Below, piece after piece: positions 1 to 11,533 of a stretch of DNA of 64,000 nt. The notes under the pieces were generated by a model. It did no database searches. It was not told the DNA's origin and was given only the letters and a program-made list of their open reading frames with translations. This DNA comes from Carya illinoinensis (Eukaryota > Streptophyta > Magnoliopsida > Fagales > Juglandaceae). Position 1 is the stretch's first letter. Every line of letters starts with the position of its first letter. The stretch spans positions 9,604,501-9,668,500 of the forward strand of contig NC_056757.1 of the NCBI RefSeq assembly GCF_018687715.1, in the 5' to 3' direction. Both the position numbers and the translations under genes were made by a program.

Positions 1-190
1 AAGTGGATCAAAACTGGTTTGCCTTTTTCAAGCTCATCATGAGTGTTGGGCTTTTGTAATTAGCTTCATTCCAATTGGATTGCACCAATCTTTGCATTGC
101 TTCCTTAATCTTCTTGGCTCTTAATCTTGTAATTGATCCTTAAGACTTGGTCCACCTTGGGGCCCATCAGTTTCCATTGAGAATTCCATG
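1..190 (-). pseudogene. Ty3/gypsy polyprotein C-terminal tail, fragment
   Basis: Read on the minus strand, this stretch gives a degenerate peptide with the core TRLRAKKIKEAMQ followed by RLVQSNW. The pattern 'GP-x-TR-x-RAKKIKEAM' is common at the extreme C-terminus of plant Ty3/gypsy polyproteins, after the integrase. A second copy of the same motif lies at about 43,400-43,570, also on the minus strand. Stops occur in and around it. The polypurine tract and LTR expected downstream would be beyond the left edge of the window. The family call rests on this one short motif. Confidence 0.45.
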
Positions 191-399
191 GAGGGTAGTT
201 TCTAGCTACTTCGATCAATGAAGTGATATTTTGAGAGATATGCACCGAAGACTTTATTCCTTTTACTGCCTATGCCATTGGACTTGAAGATAGCATTGAG
301 ATCTAGCTACGAAATGATGTAAGGTTGCTAATTTAGTAGTTGGGTCAGTATAGCTGAACAATGTTTGGGTGCTTGCTAAAGTTGTTTGCTTGGAGTTTT

Positions 400-1383
400 C
401 ACCTAGCTTCTAAAAATTCGATGGAGTTGGGAAGAAGTGCAACAGTTCTAGTTTATTGGCAAAGATGGTCTCAAAGTGACCAATGGTAAGATTTTGCTGG
501 CCTCTTAGAGTGATTTGATTGATTTCATGTCGTTTACTCAAAAAACTAGCCTTTTTCCATTTGTTGAATTTGTCATAAGGGACTATCGTTGGGTTGAGAT
601 TTTCCATTTGCTTTATTTCTTCATATTGCCCATTATCTATTTGTTGAAAAGCCTAAGTGTTTCCTTGGCTGCTGTTATATTCAGCTCTGATCCATGGGCC
701 ATATTTGAGTCTTGTGGGGGGTGAGCTTAGGTAACCACAGAATATTTTGGAGTGACCAAGTCTTCCACACACGCAGCAAAAATCTGAAAATTTTTCATAT
801 TTGACAGCTATTCATATTTCGTGGTTTCCTAGCCTTGGCATCATGAAGCCTTGCTGAAGTGGTTCGGTGATGTCTAATTCAACTTTGATCCGTATGAATT
901 TTCTAAAAGTCAAACCATAGAGAGGGTCTTCTTCCACCTTAATCAGAGTACCAGTCCTTTCCCGATTTCAACTGCATTGTTGAGAGTTATATGATCTAGA
1001 GATAGACCATGTATTTTCACATTGAAAGTTACGTGATTTAGATTAATTTCTTGAAGAGTAACACTGGGAAACCAAGGTTTTAGAATAAGTAGATGCCCTT
1101 TAAAGTTTCAAAGGGCTTGATTAAGAACTCTGGACTTGTCTTGGGGGGGTCTAAAAGTTTATACGAACTTGTTTGTATCCTAGTCTTCAATGAGAAAGTT
1201 TTGAATGAAATTCCATGAAGCTGTAATACTAGAATGAATAGAAAACTTGTTTAAAGTATCTGCTATCAACCTTCCTATCAAGATTTTGCCTAAAGTGGCT
1301 TGTACTGACTCTGGTGCTAGATGGAGGTTGAGATCATGCCATGACAAAGCTTCAGTTTGGGTGATGAGAGAGTCCATGTCCAC
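400..1383 (-). pseudogene. LINE (L1-type) ORF1 fragment with zinc knuckle
   Basis: Minus-strand remains of the gag-like ORF1 protein of a plant L1 retrotransposon, which binds the element's RNA. The likely start is the ATG at 1,381-1,383; the N-terminal piece (1,180-1,383) contains ALSWHDLNL and GKILIGRLI, as in the DUF4283 region. At about 740-785 there is a CCHC knuckle, CCVCGRLGHSKIFC (C-x2-C-x4-H-x4-C), complete. A further open piece covers 410-607. The segments are joined only through stops and frameshifts, so the gene is dead. No ORF2 follows downstream on the minus strand, so this is a partial copy. It points in the opposite direction to LINE-1 and lies immediately upstream of it. Confidence 0.7.
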
Positions 1384-1615
1384 CAGTGATTGAAGCTATA
1401 ATTGAGATGGTTGATGACTGAAGTGTTGTAGTAAAGATTGTGAGCAACAATAAGTTCAATTAGCTAAAGATCTCTTGTTATATTTGATAACAAAGTATGT
1501 GAAAATGAGCAGTAATATGTGTGGAGAGTTGTATTCGACCTCCTAGATAGAGAAGCTCTGAGTTCTCCTTAACGTCATATGTCACGTGCATACATATGAT
1601 GTTACTTCTTCAACT
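1384..1615 (-). other. Probable 5' leader of the minus-strand LINE fragment; no gene
   Basis: No supported coding sequence. In the minus-strand reading this lies directly upstream of the ORF1 start at 1,383 and is probably the leader of that LINE copy. The plus-strand LINE-1 target duplication begins at 1,616. Confidence 0.35.
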
Positions 1616-1633
1616 AACAAATAGTTGTCATGT
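1616..1633. repeat. Left target-site duplication of LINE-1 (18 bp)
   Basis: AACAAATAGTTGTCATGT; identical to 7,243-7,260. It lies immediately before the LINE-1 leader. Confidence 0.93.
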
Positions 1634-1748
1634 ACAAATATTACTAGTAACTTTCATAATCAATACTAATATTAAAATTCCTCTGTTCGTAGAGGTTCTC
1701 TCCCTTGTCCCAGTGCAGGTTTTTGTTTTTCTTTTGTCTACTGTCTCA

Positions 1749-3160
1749 ATGGCAGATGAAATAGAATCCTTATATCAACATTTGTCTCTATCCGAGAAAG
1801 AGCGAAGTGAGATTCATGTGGATCCTAATGTTTTGGAACCAAATATTCTATGTGGAGAACGTTGTCTGGTGATGTCATTGCTATCGGATCGGTATTATAA
1901 TCATGAAGCCCTCAAGAGCATGATGAGGAAAGTATGGCAACCTGTTCATAAAGTGAGTTTTAAGGATTTGGGGCCCAAACTTATTCTGGTGGAGTTTGTG
2001 GATGAGCGTGATAAGCAACGTGTTCTTCACGAGGGACCTTGGTCGTTTGATCGAAACTTGGTTCTGTTGCAATGTCTAGAAGGTGATCGGTAGGTAACAA
2101 AAATTAGAATCTCATAAGCTTCTTTCTGGATTAGATTATATGAGATGCCATTGAATGCTATGAATGATGAGGTGGGACACCTTATTGGTAACAAGATAGG
2201 AATTGTGAAGGAGGTTGATGGTGAACAAGGAGAGGCTGCATGAGGAGAATTCATGAGAATTAGAGTCAAGATTGATATATCACAACCTCTTATGCATGGT
2301 GTCAGAGTCAATCTGGGACAATATGACATATGCTGGATCCGTTTTGTCTATGAATGCTTGCCAAAATTTTGCTACTGGTGTGGCAAACTTGGTCATCAAC
2401 TTAAAGACTATGAGGGTGCTGGCCCCCAAGAGGCATGGGTTGCTGATCAATTACCATTCGGGCCTTGGCTACGTGTTGGTTCATTGCAACGTAGAGGGAA
2501 GGAAAGTTTTCAACCTCAGACTTCAGCTCATCGGAAGTTTCATCAGAGAATGAACGACAGCCCACTGGTGTCCAGCTGGGAGGTATGGAATCGACAGAGA
2601 AGAGAGAGGAGAACCAGGAGACGTTACAAGAGAAAGAGTTATTCGATGTTTCTATTATGCATGAATTAAGGGAGGAGGAGTTAATGGGCGATAACGTAGC
2701 ATGCAATAATATGGCTATGATGACTCCTGTTATTATAACTGATATGCCAACTCAGCAGGATTCCTCTAAGCATGAGAGAGAGGAAAGGGTTCAGTATCCA
2801 TCATATGAAGATACTAATATAGTGGCTGACCAAATTCTGATTAATACAAGTGGGCTTCAGCCCATTGGAGAGGAGACTAGGGTCGAAACACAGCTAAAAT
2901 CAAAGAGGGGCAGGCCTATTAGAAAGTGGGTCAGAATGTGTCATGCAGCTCATGAAGATACTGGAGTGTCTTTGGTAACAGAAGTGAAAGGTAAGAGGAA
3001 GGCTTCTCAACTGACTTCTCCTGTTCAAAAACGAGGTAGGAGAGTAATGGTTGAAAGTGAGGATCTCAGTTTAAACTCAACGGTGGTGAGCAGCCCCATC
3101 GAGAACAATGAAAACTATAAGTTGGAACTCTCGTCGGCTTGGGAACCCATGAGGAGTTAG
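1749..3160 (+). pseudogene. LINE-1 ORF1 (DUF4283 / zinc-knuckle gag-like protein), broken
   Basis: RNA-binding ORF1 protein of a plant L1 element. It starts at ATG 1,749 (MADEIESLYQHLSL), which follows a pyrimidine-rich leader and fits the usual N-terminus. The first 114 codons are the DUF4283 domain (LVEFVDERDKQRVLHEGPWSFDR). A TAG stops the frame at 2,091-2,093 and a TGA follows near 2,240. The same frame then continues (2,253-2,669) with the zinc knuckle FCYWCGKLGHQLKDYE, whose last cysteine is replaced by tyrosine. The C-terminal basic part is in another frame (2,585-3,160), so there is a frameshift at about 2,590-2,660. The end overlaps the ORF2 start by 53 bases. Not functional as it stands. 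Confidence 0.85.
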
Positions 3161-6100
3161 AGCTCTCTGTGACTTAATCAGGAGAGAAGGTCCTATTGTT
3201 TTATTTTTAATGGAAACAAAATTGACTAATAGACAGATGGAAAGAGTTCGTGTGAGAGTTGGGTTTGAATGCTGTTTTGCAGTGGATAATGATGGAAGGA
3301 AAGGTGGTGTGGCATTATTTTGGAGGAAGGAAATAAAGTTAGCAATAACAAGTTACTCTTTGTTTCACATCGATGCCAAAATTAGTGAGATTGATGGAGG
3401 GATGGAGTGGCAATTCACTGGTTTGCATGGACACCCAGAAACTGAAAAAAGAGAGGAAACATGGACCTTACTTAGAACACTGAGGGTAGAAGGAAATATA
3501 CCATGGTTGGTATGTGGTGATTTTAATGAAGTACTCAGTCAACAAGAAAAGTTGGGTGGTAGGCCACGACCAGAGAGGTTAATGCAAGCTTTTAGAAGTG
3601 TACTTGATGATTGCAATTTGATTGATTTGGGGTTTGAGGACCAGAAGTATACATGGTGTAACAGAAGATATGAAGATGGGGTGGTTAGTGAAAGACTGGA
3701 CAGGTTTATTGCTACTCCTACCTGTAAAGCATGTTTTCCCCATTTTTGAGTTGTGCATGGTGTTGCTACATCTTCTGACCATTTGCCTATCATTCTTGTA
3801 CCAAGCTCTGTTGATAATGAATATAGGCACAAGCTTTTTAGATTTGAGGCAATGTGGGTGGAGGATGATGAATGTGGTGATGTTATATCAAGATGTTGGC
3901 AAGGGATTCATGCAAATAGGCCTACTGGTTCTATCATTGATAGACTGAGCATATGCAGTAAGGGGCTAGCGGCATGGAACCGACAGAAGTTTGGGCATGT
4001 GAAACAGCAAATCAAAAGGGCTTGAGAGTCTCTTCAAAGATTACAGTTGCTGAACCAAGTAGTATAACAAGAGAAGAAATGAAGAAGGCTCAGAATCAAC
4101 TTCAGGTTTGGTTAGAAAGAGAAGAGATACTGTGGAGCCCAAAAAGCAAAAGCATTATGGCTCAAAGGTGGTGATAGTAACTCTTAAGTTTTTTCATCAT
4201 AAAGCATCACAAAGAAAAAATAAAAACTAGATCATAAGTCTGAAAAATGAAGATGGGATTTGGCAGCATGGTGAGGACAGAAATCAACTAATTCTTTCCT
4301 ACATCCAAAACTTGTTTCAATCAGAGCAACAAAGTAGCAATTCGAATGAGGAGCTGGATTTCTTGGAAGGGCTGAGAGGAAGAGTAACTGAGGACATGAA
4401 TGTGAAGCTATTAAAAGATTTTACAAGAGAGGAAGTCAAAGCTACCTTAAACCAGATGCACCCTACAAAATCACTAGGACAATACTGGCATATTGTAGGA
4501 AATGAAGTGACCTCTGTTGTTCTACAGGCCCTCAGAACTGGTACAATTCCCTCTTCTCTAAATCATACTTTTATAACCCTAATACCAAAGAAATGCAAGC
4601 CTGAAATGATTTCTGAATTTAGGCCTATTAGCCTTTGTAATGTCGTGTACAAGTTGATTTCTAAAGTTCTGGCAAATAGGCTTAAACAAGTGTTTGATGT
4701 GGTTATTTCTACTTCATGATGTGCTTTTGTACCTGGTCGAATCATTTCAGATAATATTCTTATAGCCTATGAAGTGATGCATTATTTGAGACAAAAAAGA
4801 AATGGAAAAGAGGGTTATATGTCCATTAAGTTGGATATGAGAAAAGCTTATGATAGAGTAGAATGGTCTTTTATTGAAAGTGTAATGTCTAGGATGGGTT
4901 TTAATACTCAATGGATTGATCTTGTGATGATGTGTGTCAAAACTGTCTCTTTCTCAGTTTTGATTAATGGTGAGCCAAAAGGTCCTATCATTGCTTCAAG
5001 AGGACTTCGACAAGGGAACCCCTTATCCCCCTATTTGTTCCTTCTTTGCACAGAAGGTCTTGTATCTTTGCTCAAGCAGGCAGAAGGGAATGGTGAGATC
5101 ACACCTGTAAGAATATGCAGAGGTGCTCCTAGACTATCACACTTGCTTTTTGCTGATGATAGTATCTTATTTTGTAAGGCAAATGTGTATGAAAACCAGA
5201 GAATTCAACATCTTTTGCACTGTTATGAGATTGCCTCAGGTCAAATGATCAATAGAGGAAAAACAGGTATTGTTTTCAGTACAAATGTTCTACCTACAAC
5301 AAGAAATGATATCCTCGAGCTTTGGGGAGTACAGAACAGCCAGCAATTGGAGAAATATTTTGGGCTACCACCTTTGGTTAGGAGAGCAAAGTATAGAGCT
5401 TTTTCTGATATTAAGTAGAAAGTTTGGAAGAAGTTACAAGGATGGAAAGAGAAGATGCTTTCTGCTGGAGGGAAAGAAATACTTATAAAGGTTGTGGCAT
5501 TGTCAATCCCAACCTATGCAATGAGCTGTTTTAAATTACCATCCTCTTTGTGTTATGATCTTGAACAATTGATGACAAAATTCTGGTGGGGCCAACGAAA
5601 AGAAGAGCACAAAATACACTAGATGAGTTGGGCTAAGATGTGTGATACAAACAGAATGGGGGAATGGGATTTAAGGATTTGAGAGTGTTTAATGATGCTC
5701 TTCTGGCAAAAAATGGTTGGAGAATAATGTAGAATACATATTCTTTACTTTACAAGATATTCAAAGCTAGATATTTCCCCAAAACACATTTTTTTGATGC
5801 TGCATTGGGTCATAATCCCTCTTTTGTATGGAGAGGTATTTGGGGAACAAAGCATAAAATGCAAGAGGGATGTCAGTGGAGAATTGGCTCGGGAAACAAA
5901 ATAAGGATAGGGTTCCTGGTTTTAAAACTGTACTAAGACAGCAGAATATGTCCTTCATAAGTGAGAATGCAAATGTGCTTAGAGAGGAGGATGCTACTAT
6001 CAACTCTTTATTTGTTGCTAATCAAGGAGTATGGGATGTGGGAAAGATTAATTCTCTGTTTACACCAGCTATAGCTCTTCAAATCTTAAAGATTGTGCTT

Positions 6101-7195
6101 ACTCAAGATGGGGAGGATCAAGTTTGTTGGAAAAATGAAGCTAATGGTATTTATACTGTCAAAAGTGCTTATAGGATGTTCAAAGCATTATATTCAAATG
6201 GATAGAATGGGGAATCCTCTAATGCTATGGTGTTGAGAAGGGTGTGGAAGTCTATATGGAATATGAAACTCCCTTCAAAGGTGAGAATTTTTGCTTGGAA
6301 AGCTGCCAAAGGGATTCTACCAACTAAATCCAATTTACAGAAGAAGAAGGTGTTAACAGAGGAGGGTTGTGATTTCTGTAATGCAGAAAAAGAAAATACA
6401 GTACATGCACTTTGTTCCTGTCCTTCCATCAAAGAAGCATGGTCTCTCTATTTCCCTTCACGGGTAGTTATAAGAGAGTATGACACTTTTCTTGACATAG
6501 TTCAGAGGCTGCAACAGAATATGGAACCTAAGATGCTTGAGCTGCTTTTTCTGATAAGCTAGAGCTGCTAGTACAAAAGAAATATGAAGAAGTTCGAGGC
6601 AAAGGAAGTGAATGTTGAGACCATTGTTGGAAATGCAGTAGCAATGTAGAAGTCTTATAAGGAACTCAGAACTAAATCTGTTTCAGTTATTAGACAGCAG
6701 TGTAAATGGGAAGCCCCACCAGCTGGTGTGTTTAAACTTAATATAGATGGAGCTTTTTCTTCTACTGGTTCAATGGCTGAAATTGGAGCTATTGTCAAGG
6801 ATTCAAAGGGAGAGGTAATTATGTATGCTGCAAAGAAAGAAGTTTCTGTTACGACTGCTGTTGAAGTGGAGGCTTTAGCTATTCTTCGAGGATTACAGTT
6901 TTGCATTCATCTTGGTATTCAAAATCTTGTGATTGAAAGTGGCTCATTGCTGGTGGTTAAAGAGTTCAATATGCAAGGATCTTCACAGGCTACTTTTGGC
7001 AATGTTGTTAGAGAAGCTAAGGAATTGATGACACGTTTTGGTACTTGTCAAGTGCAACATGTTATTAGAAGTTGTAATTCAGCAGCACATTCACTTGCCA
7101 AGTTTGGTTTAAGTGTGCAGAATATTAATCTATGGTGGGGAGCATATCCCGATGTAATTTCTAATATTCTTTGGAGTGATTCAAGTACTTTGTAA
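3108..7195 (+). pseudogene. LINE-1 ORF2: endonuclease, reverse transcriptase, zf-RVT, RNase H; broken
   Basis: The polyprotein of a plant L1 element. The start is ATG 3,108 (MKTISWNSRRLGNP), the canonical ORF2 N-terminus. The AP-type endonuclease shows METKL (3,210), GDFNE (about 3,517) and SDHLPI (3,774). The reverse transcriptase has [11 protein letters not shown] (about 4,834), QGNPLSPYL (about 5,011) and the catalytic FADDSILF (about 5,149). The zf-RVT linker (6,227-6,440) has SKVRIFAWKAAKG and a C/H cluster. A C-terminal RNase H (RVT_3) begins with NIDGAF (about 6,739) and ends at 7,195. There are stops early (NP*GV at 3,150), after HF (3,747-3,749), at 4,023 and 5,416, and near 5,620 and 5,730, plus several frame changes. 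Catalytic motifs are kept, but no full-length product is possible. Confidence 0.9.
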
Positions 7196-7228
7196 GCTTT
7201 TTTGATTAATGAAGCATGTTTTCCTATC

Positions 7229-7244
7229 AAAAAAAAAAAAAAAA
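7229..7244 (+). other. Poly(A) tail of LINE-1
   Basis: A run of 16 A's directly before the right target duplication; it marks the 3' end of the retrotransposed RNA. Confidence 0.9.
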
Positions 7245-7260
7245 CAAATAGTTGTCATGT
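7243..7260. repeat. Right target-site duplication of LINE-1 (18 bp)
   Basis: Identical to 1,616-1,633. The first two A's overlap the end of the poly(A) run, so the duplication could be 16-18 bp. Confidence 0.93.
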
Positions 7261-7636
7261 TTTATTTTTTTCTGATTATTTGTCTATTGAGATCTAGGAA
7301 CTACTGTCGTATGTTGGAGTTTGTGTGAAAATATGGTTTAATTAATACCTAGCTTATGATACCTAATGATCGATTATTTTAGGTTAGACATGATCACACA
7401 TGATTACTATTAATTTTAAGATAATTTTGTTATATATAAGGTTCCTAGTCGTAATTAATTATTTTGAAGACCGTGAATGTTTTATTTTTTGGATGAAATG
7501 GCCTTTTTTCTCGGATGTTGGTGATTAATTTGTTAATAAACAAATTCGAAAATAGATATATTCATTTCATAAACACCTTGCATGCATGCATGCTTTGATC
7601 CATTAATAAAAGTAGCTATTTAATTAACTCATTTCC
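7261..7636. other. Non-coding spacer between LINE-1 and CACTA-1
   Basis: AT-rich, with no convincing ORF and no recognised repeat. It was contiguous with 31,417 onward before CACTA-1 inserted. Confidence 0.5.
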
Positions 7637-7639
7637 ACC

Positions 7640-7669
7640 CACTACAACATAATTGCTTTTTAGTGATGG
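7640..7669 (+). repeat. Left terminal inverted repeat of CACTA-1 (TSD 'acc' at 7,637-7,639)
   Basis: Begins CACTACAACATAATTG. About 15 bp match the right end at all but two positions (CACTAYAACAYAATT), and weaker similarity runs on for about 15 bp more, including GTGA. Confidence 0.9.
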
Positions 7670-7784
7670 TTGTGAAATTGTGACAGTTCCCCAACCGTCA
7701 CCACAAAGTATTTTCTATGACGATTTTTGGAAACCATCACTAAAAACAGATGTGATTTTTTTTTTCATTTAAATGTAGAGGAAA

Positions 7785-7872
7785 TTTATGTTCGAACATC
7801 ACATATACGTTCGAATATTGAGGCTACTTACATGCGAATGTGAAATGTTTTGGTGTCAATGTTCGAACATTA
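7785..7872. repeat. CACTA-1 left subterminal TTCGAAC repeats
   Basis: Contains GTTCGAACATC, GTTCGAATATT and GTTCGAACATT copies. CACTA transposases of the TNPA type bind short repeated motifs near both ends; this palindromic motif and its close variants recur near the right end (30,722-31,165), at 9,515-9,835, and in CACTA-2. Confidence 0.7.
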
Positions 7873-8349
7873 GTAATTAACATTAAAACATTAATTGTAA
7901 CTTTAAATTAAATATGACTCTATTTAAAAATTATGTGATTTTTATAGTGCATAATTTCAAAACAAGTCTAAAAAATTGTAATATATATTTATTTATACAC
8001 AATTTGTACAATATAATTATATATTTATATATATAAATATATATTTATGTTTATATATATTTGAAGTGCAGTGATTTAGTATTAAAGTTGGAAAATCTAA
8101 CATTAAAGAAGATTGAGAATTGAAATTAAAAAAACAATAGATATATTAAATAATATTGTTCCTTACATATATTAAAAACAAAATACAAAATATGATAGAA
8201 TTACATAAACAATACTCAAATGAACGCATTGTTCATGAAATTGGTACTCCGTATCTCCTTAGTCAACGTATCAACCTTCTCGTTAAGGCTATCTACACGA
8301 TGGGCTATCTTGACGACAAACTCCTCTACAACCATGATTTGTCAATTGA

Positions 8350-9440
8350 TATGCATAGTCAGCTGTGAGATCACCGCATCCAACCAAGCAGGCCGCGCAT
8401 CTCTCGCATATGTACTCATCGACTATTGACTACTACTCTCCACACTGGGCCAGAGTTGCATCGCAGGAACTAGATCTGCTTCTGGGGTTGGCTAACGTCA
8501 AGGATGCCCCCTCACCTGTCCAATGCTACTTCGATGTGTGCTCATGTTGAGGGGGCTCATCTATTCTGTGACCCGCTCTTCCGGCTGGAGTGGTACTCTC
8601 CAATCAAGTAATAGACAGCTGATGATGACACCTTATAGGAGGTTGTCTGTGGAGATGATGCTCACCTCGAAATGGATCTTCTCAAAGATGCATAGTGGCA
8701 AGTCAATGGGATCTTCACATGCCAATCGTATAAAAAACTGTACCCGAGTCTGACTAAATTTGGTATTATGTGCCACAGGATCCACATTTGTCGCAACAAT
8801 AAGCTGCAAAATGCGGAAGAAAGGTAGTAGCTGCATTTGGTTGAAGGCGTTCTTCCTCTCAATCTGTGTGCAATCTCTCTTGGTGAGGATGTAGAAATCC
8901 TCATCTTGGCCATCATCCCGAGCCTCACGATCAGTACCCTCGGCCTCTAACTAGTCTGCATCTCTAGCTGATGATAGCTCAACTGGGCTAGTAGATGATG
9001 TAGAAGTGCCGACAAATGCATTGAGTATGATGTGAGTAGATGTAGATGTGTGAACCACAGCTGTGTCACCAGTCTGAGAGTCAATTGTAGTCGATGTCTC
9101 ATCTACTCGTCAAATCCCAAGGAGGTCAGCAATGACACCCGGTGAAATCTCATACAAAACACCACGTATAGTCAAATTGTGAGAGGATGCGTCCTAAGAC
9201 ATGGAGCACATCCCCATATAAAACTCCTGAACCATTGAGGAGTATACCTTCCCCCTCAATGTACAAATATTTCCCCAACCTCTACTGATGAAGACATCTT
9301 TGAGCATGTATGCTCTCATTTGAACTCGTCGAACTCATTGATCAAGACCTCTTGCTCCACTATAATAGTATGAGCCCCGATCCGAGCATTGTCCTCAAAG
9401 GCTCATTCCCTCCCCCATTTCCTAGTATGCAAAGGATGAG
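8350..9440 (-). pseudogene. Putative plant transposon protein (Transposase_32-like), broken
   Basis: Minus-strand remnant inside CACTA-1, upstream of and opposite to TNP2. In successive frames it gives EVLINEFDEFK, then RGWGNICTLRGKVYSSM, VQEFYMGMCSM and TIRGVLYEISPGVIADLLG. This is the order seen in the N-terminal part of the uncharacterised 'putative plant transposon protein' family (PF20167-like) as I know it. Downstream come FNQMQLLPFFRILQLIVATNVDP (interrupted here after 20 residues in any one quoted run) and SQTRVQFFIRLACEDPIDLP. Several stops and frame changes break it. The family's function is unknown. It may be a passenger gene captured by the CACTA element or a regular part of this CACTA lineage. 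The family call is from memory of the motif order. Confidence 0.55.
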
Positions 9441-9514
9441 CCATATCCTGAAAATAGAAAATGAAAAAAAAGTATTAGTACTATTGATGCATCTTTTGTA
9501 TTAATTTTAAACTG

Positions 9515-9835
9515 CTCTGCATTAACGTTCGAACATAATATAACATATGTTCGAACGTTTAGTTAAAATGTTTGCACATATGTCATTCAATCATAATTAA
9601 TACACGTTCAAATGTTAGGGGCATAAAAAATGCAAAGTGACAAAAGAAGGATGCCTACCTTTTCGTGATGGTTGTAGCGGAGTTTGACGGTGGCGTTGGT
9701 AGTTTAGTGGCAGCGTTGACGATCGAGAGAAATAGGAAATGTCATGAAAATGATGTTTCCCGTTTCGATTTTTGGCTTATATACAAAAAAAGTTTGAACG
9801 TCAATCTGAGTAATGTTTGAACGTTTCACAATTGA
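9515..9835. repeat. CACTA-1 internal TTCGAAC/TTTGAAC motif cluster and AT-rich spacer
   Basis: Copies of GTTCGAACAT, GTTCGAACGT and GTTTGAACGT occur at about 9,521, 9,549, 9,790 and 9,807. They lie between the antisense Transposase_32-like gene and TNP2. This may be the promoter side of TNP2 or the inner part of the left subterminal region. Confidence 0.5.
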
Positions 9836-9837
9836 AT

Positions 9838-10003
9838 ATTACAATTATTATATACTATATATATTATAATATATATAGTATATATAGTATAGTATATATA
9901 TAATATATATAGTAGTATATATAGTATACTATATATATTATATATAACATATATTAGATATAGTCAATATATAATATAAAATATTATAATATATACTATA
10001 TAT
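9838..10003. repeat. TA-rich microsatellite
   Basis: About 165 bp of TATATATA/ATAGTATA repeats with almost no G or C. It lies just upstream of the TNP2 region and could form cruciforms. No coding content. Confidence 0.85.
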
Positions 10004-10021
10004 ATGGAATAGAAAGAGATT

Positions 10022-10236
10022 GAAGAATATGCTCACAAGTTTCCTGTCTTGTAGACAATGAGGAAGAATTATCTTGAAAAAAAATATGTCAAATTGCTTA
10101 ACTATCAAAGGCTCGTCGAGAGTTGTCAATGCCAGAGAGCTTGTGACAGTTAAGTAATTAGACTAAATTTAGAAATTTCTTCATGATCATTCTCCCACAT
10201 TGTCTACTTATAGGAAACTTGTGAACATATTCTTCC
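10022..10236. repeat. Imperfect inverted repeat (hairpin) upstream of TNP2
   Basis: The arm at about 10,022-10,074 (GAAGAATATGCTCACAAGTT then TCCT...TAGACAATG) is matched in reverse complement by 10,185-10,236 (GAAGAATATGTTCACAAGTT then TCCT...TAGACAATG). The arms are about 50 bp with a few mismatches, and the loop is about 110 bp. Transcribed, it would fold into a long stem. It could be a small-RNA precursor, an old foldback insertion or a duplicated exon piece. Confidence 0.65.
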
Positions 10237-11533
10237 ATTTTAGCTCTAGTTTAACAATATAACACTATTATATTTGTTTGACATTGTTAATTCAAACAAC
10301 ATGGAAATATTGTTTGTAGTTTTTTGTTTGATATTGATGTATTCATGCAGCTGTTGATTGAAGAGTTGAAAGAGTTATGGGTAACAGGCATCAGAACTTA
10401 TTACGCATCCACATCGACATCTTTTCAGATGCATGCTGCAATAATGTGGACGATAAATGACTTTCCAGCATATGAGAATCTTTCCAGCTAGAGTACTAAA
10501 AGGAAGTTAGCGTGTTAGACATGTAATAAAGAAACAACTAGTGAGTGGTTAAAATTTTCTAACAAGTTGTGTTTCATTGGTCATTGATGTTATTTACCAA
10601 CAAATCATACATGGAGAACAGAATGCGCTAAGTTTGATGGGAGAGTAGAGGAAAGAATTGCTCCAAATGAATTATCTGGGGAAGAGATAGTGGAACAAAT
10701 GGTACATGTTAGAGTGAACAATTTTGGCAAAGGATGGAGAAAGAACAAGAGAAAACGAGGCACAGCAGAATTGAATTGGACAAATCATAGTATATTTTTT
10801 TTGACTTGTCGTATTGATCGTCTTGCATCTTGTGACATAGTTTAGATGTAATGCACATAGAGAATAATATATGTGATAATATAATGGGTACATTGATGGG
10901 CATTAACAAAAATACGAAGGACACGATCAAGATGAGGAAAAATCTTGAAAGAATGGAAATTAATTATAATCTACATTTACAAGTGGAAGGTGACAGGGTG
11001 ATCATGCCGCATGCATGTTTTACGATGATGAGAGAGGAGATGATGGACTTCTGCAAATGGTTGGAAGGTATGGAGTTGCCAGATGATTATGCTTCAAATA
11101 TCAGTAGATGCGTGAGCCCTGATGACTGGAAAATTAGTAGACTAAAAAGTCATGACTGTCATGTATTTTTGCAGAAGTTATTACCAGTGAGAATTCGTGG
11201 GAAGTTGACAGGCCACCATAACCAAACCTTGTATTTTTTTTAAGGATTTATGTGCTCGGCTAGTAAATCGAGATATGTTGTGGAAACTGGAAGAAGACAT
11301 TGCTACTATACTCAACAAATTGGAGCAGATCTTTACACCATCATTTTTTGATATTATGGTCCATTTAGCAATACATTTACCTTGGGAGGTACTGTTGGGT
11401 GGACCAATGCAGTTCTATTGAATGTATCCAGTTGAAAGATATTTGGGTTGACTGAAGAGCATGGTTGGGAATAAAGCCAGAGCTAAGGGTTCAATAGCAG
11501 AGGTCCATATATACGATGAATGGTTAACATTTT

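Larger units (their letters stand above)
1634..7242 (+). mobile_element. LINE-1: L1-type non-LTR retrotransposon, apparently full length
   Basis: A 5.6-kb insertion bounded by a perfect 18-bp direct repeat (AACAAATAGTTGTCATGT at 1,616-1,633 and 7,243-7,260) and ending in an A-run at 7,229-7,244. These are the marks of target-primed reverse transcription. It has a leader of about 115 bp, ORF1 (from 1,749) and ORF2 (from 3,108), in the order usual for plant L1 elements with a terminal RNase H. The identical duplication shows the ends are intact, but both ORFs carry several stops and frameshifts. Either the insertion is not very recent, or it was copied from an already mutated template. Confidence 0.92.

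Noticed and set aside
8156..8429. Plus-strand ORFs opposite the Transposase_32-like remnant
   Set aside because: Shadows of the minus-strand gene, which matches a known motif order.
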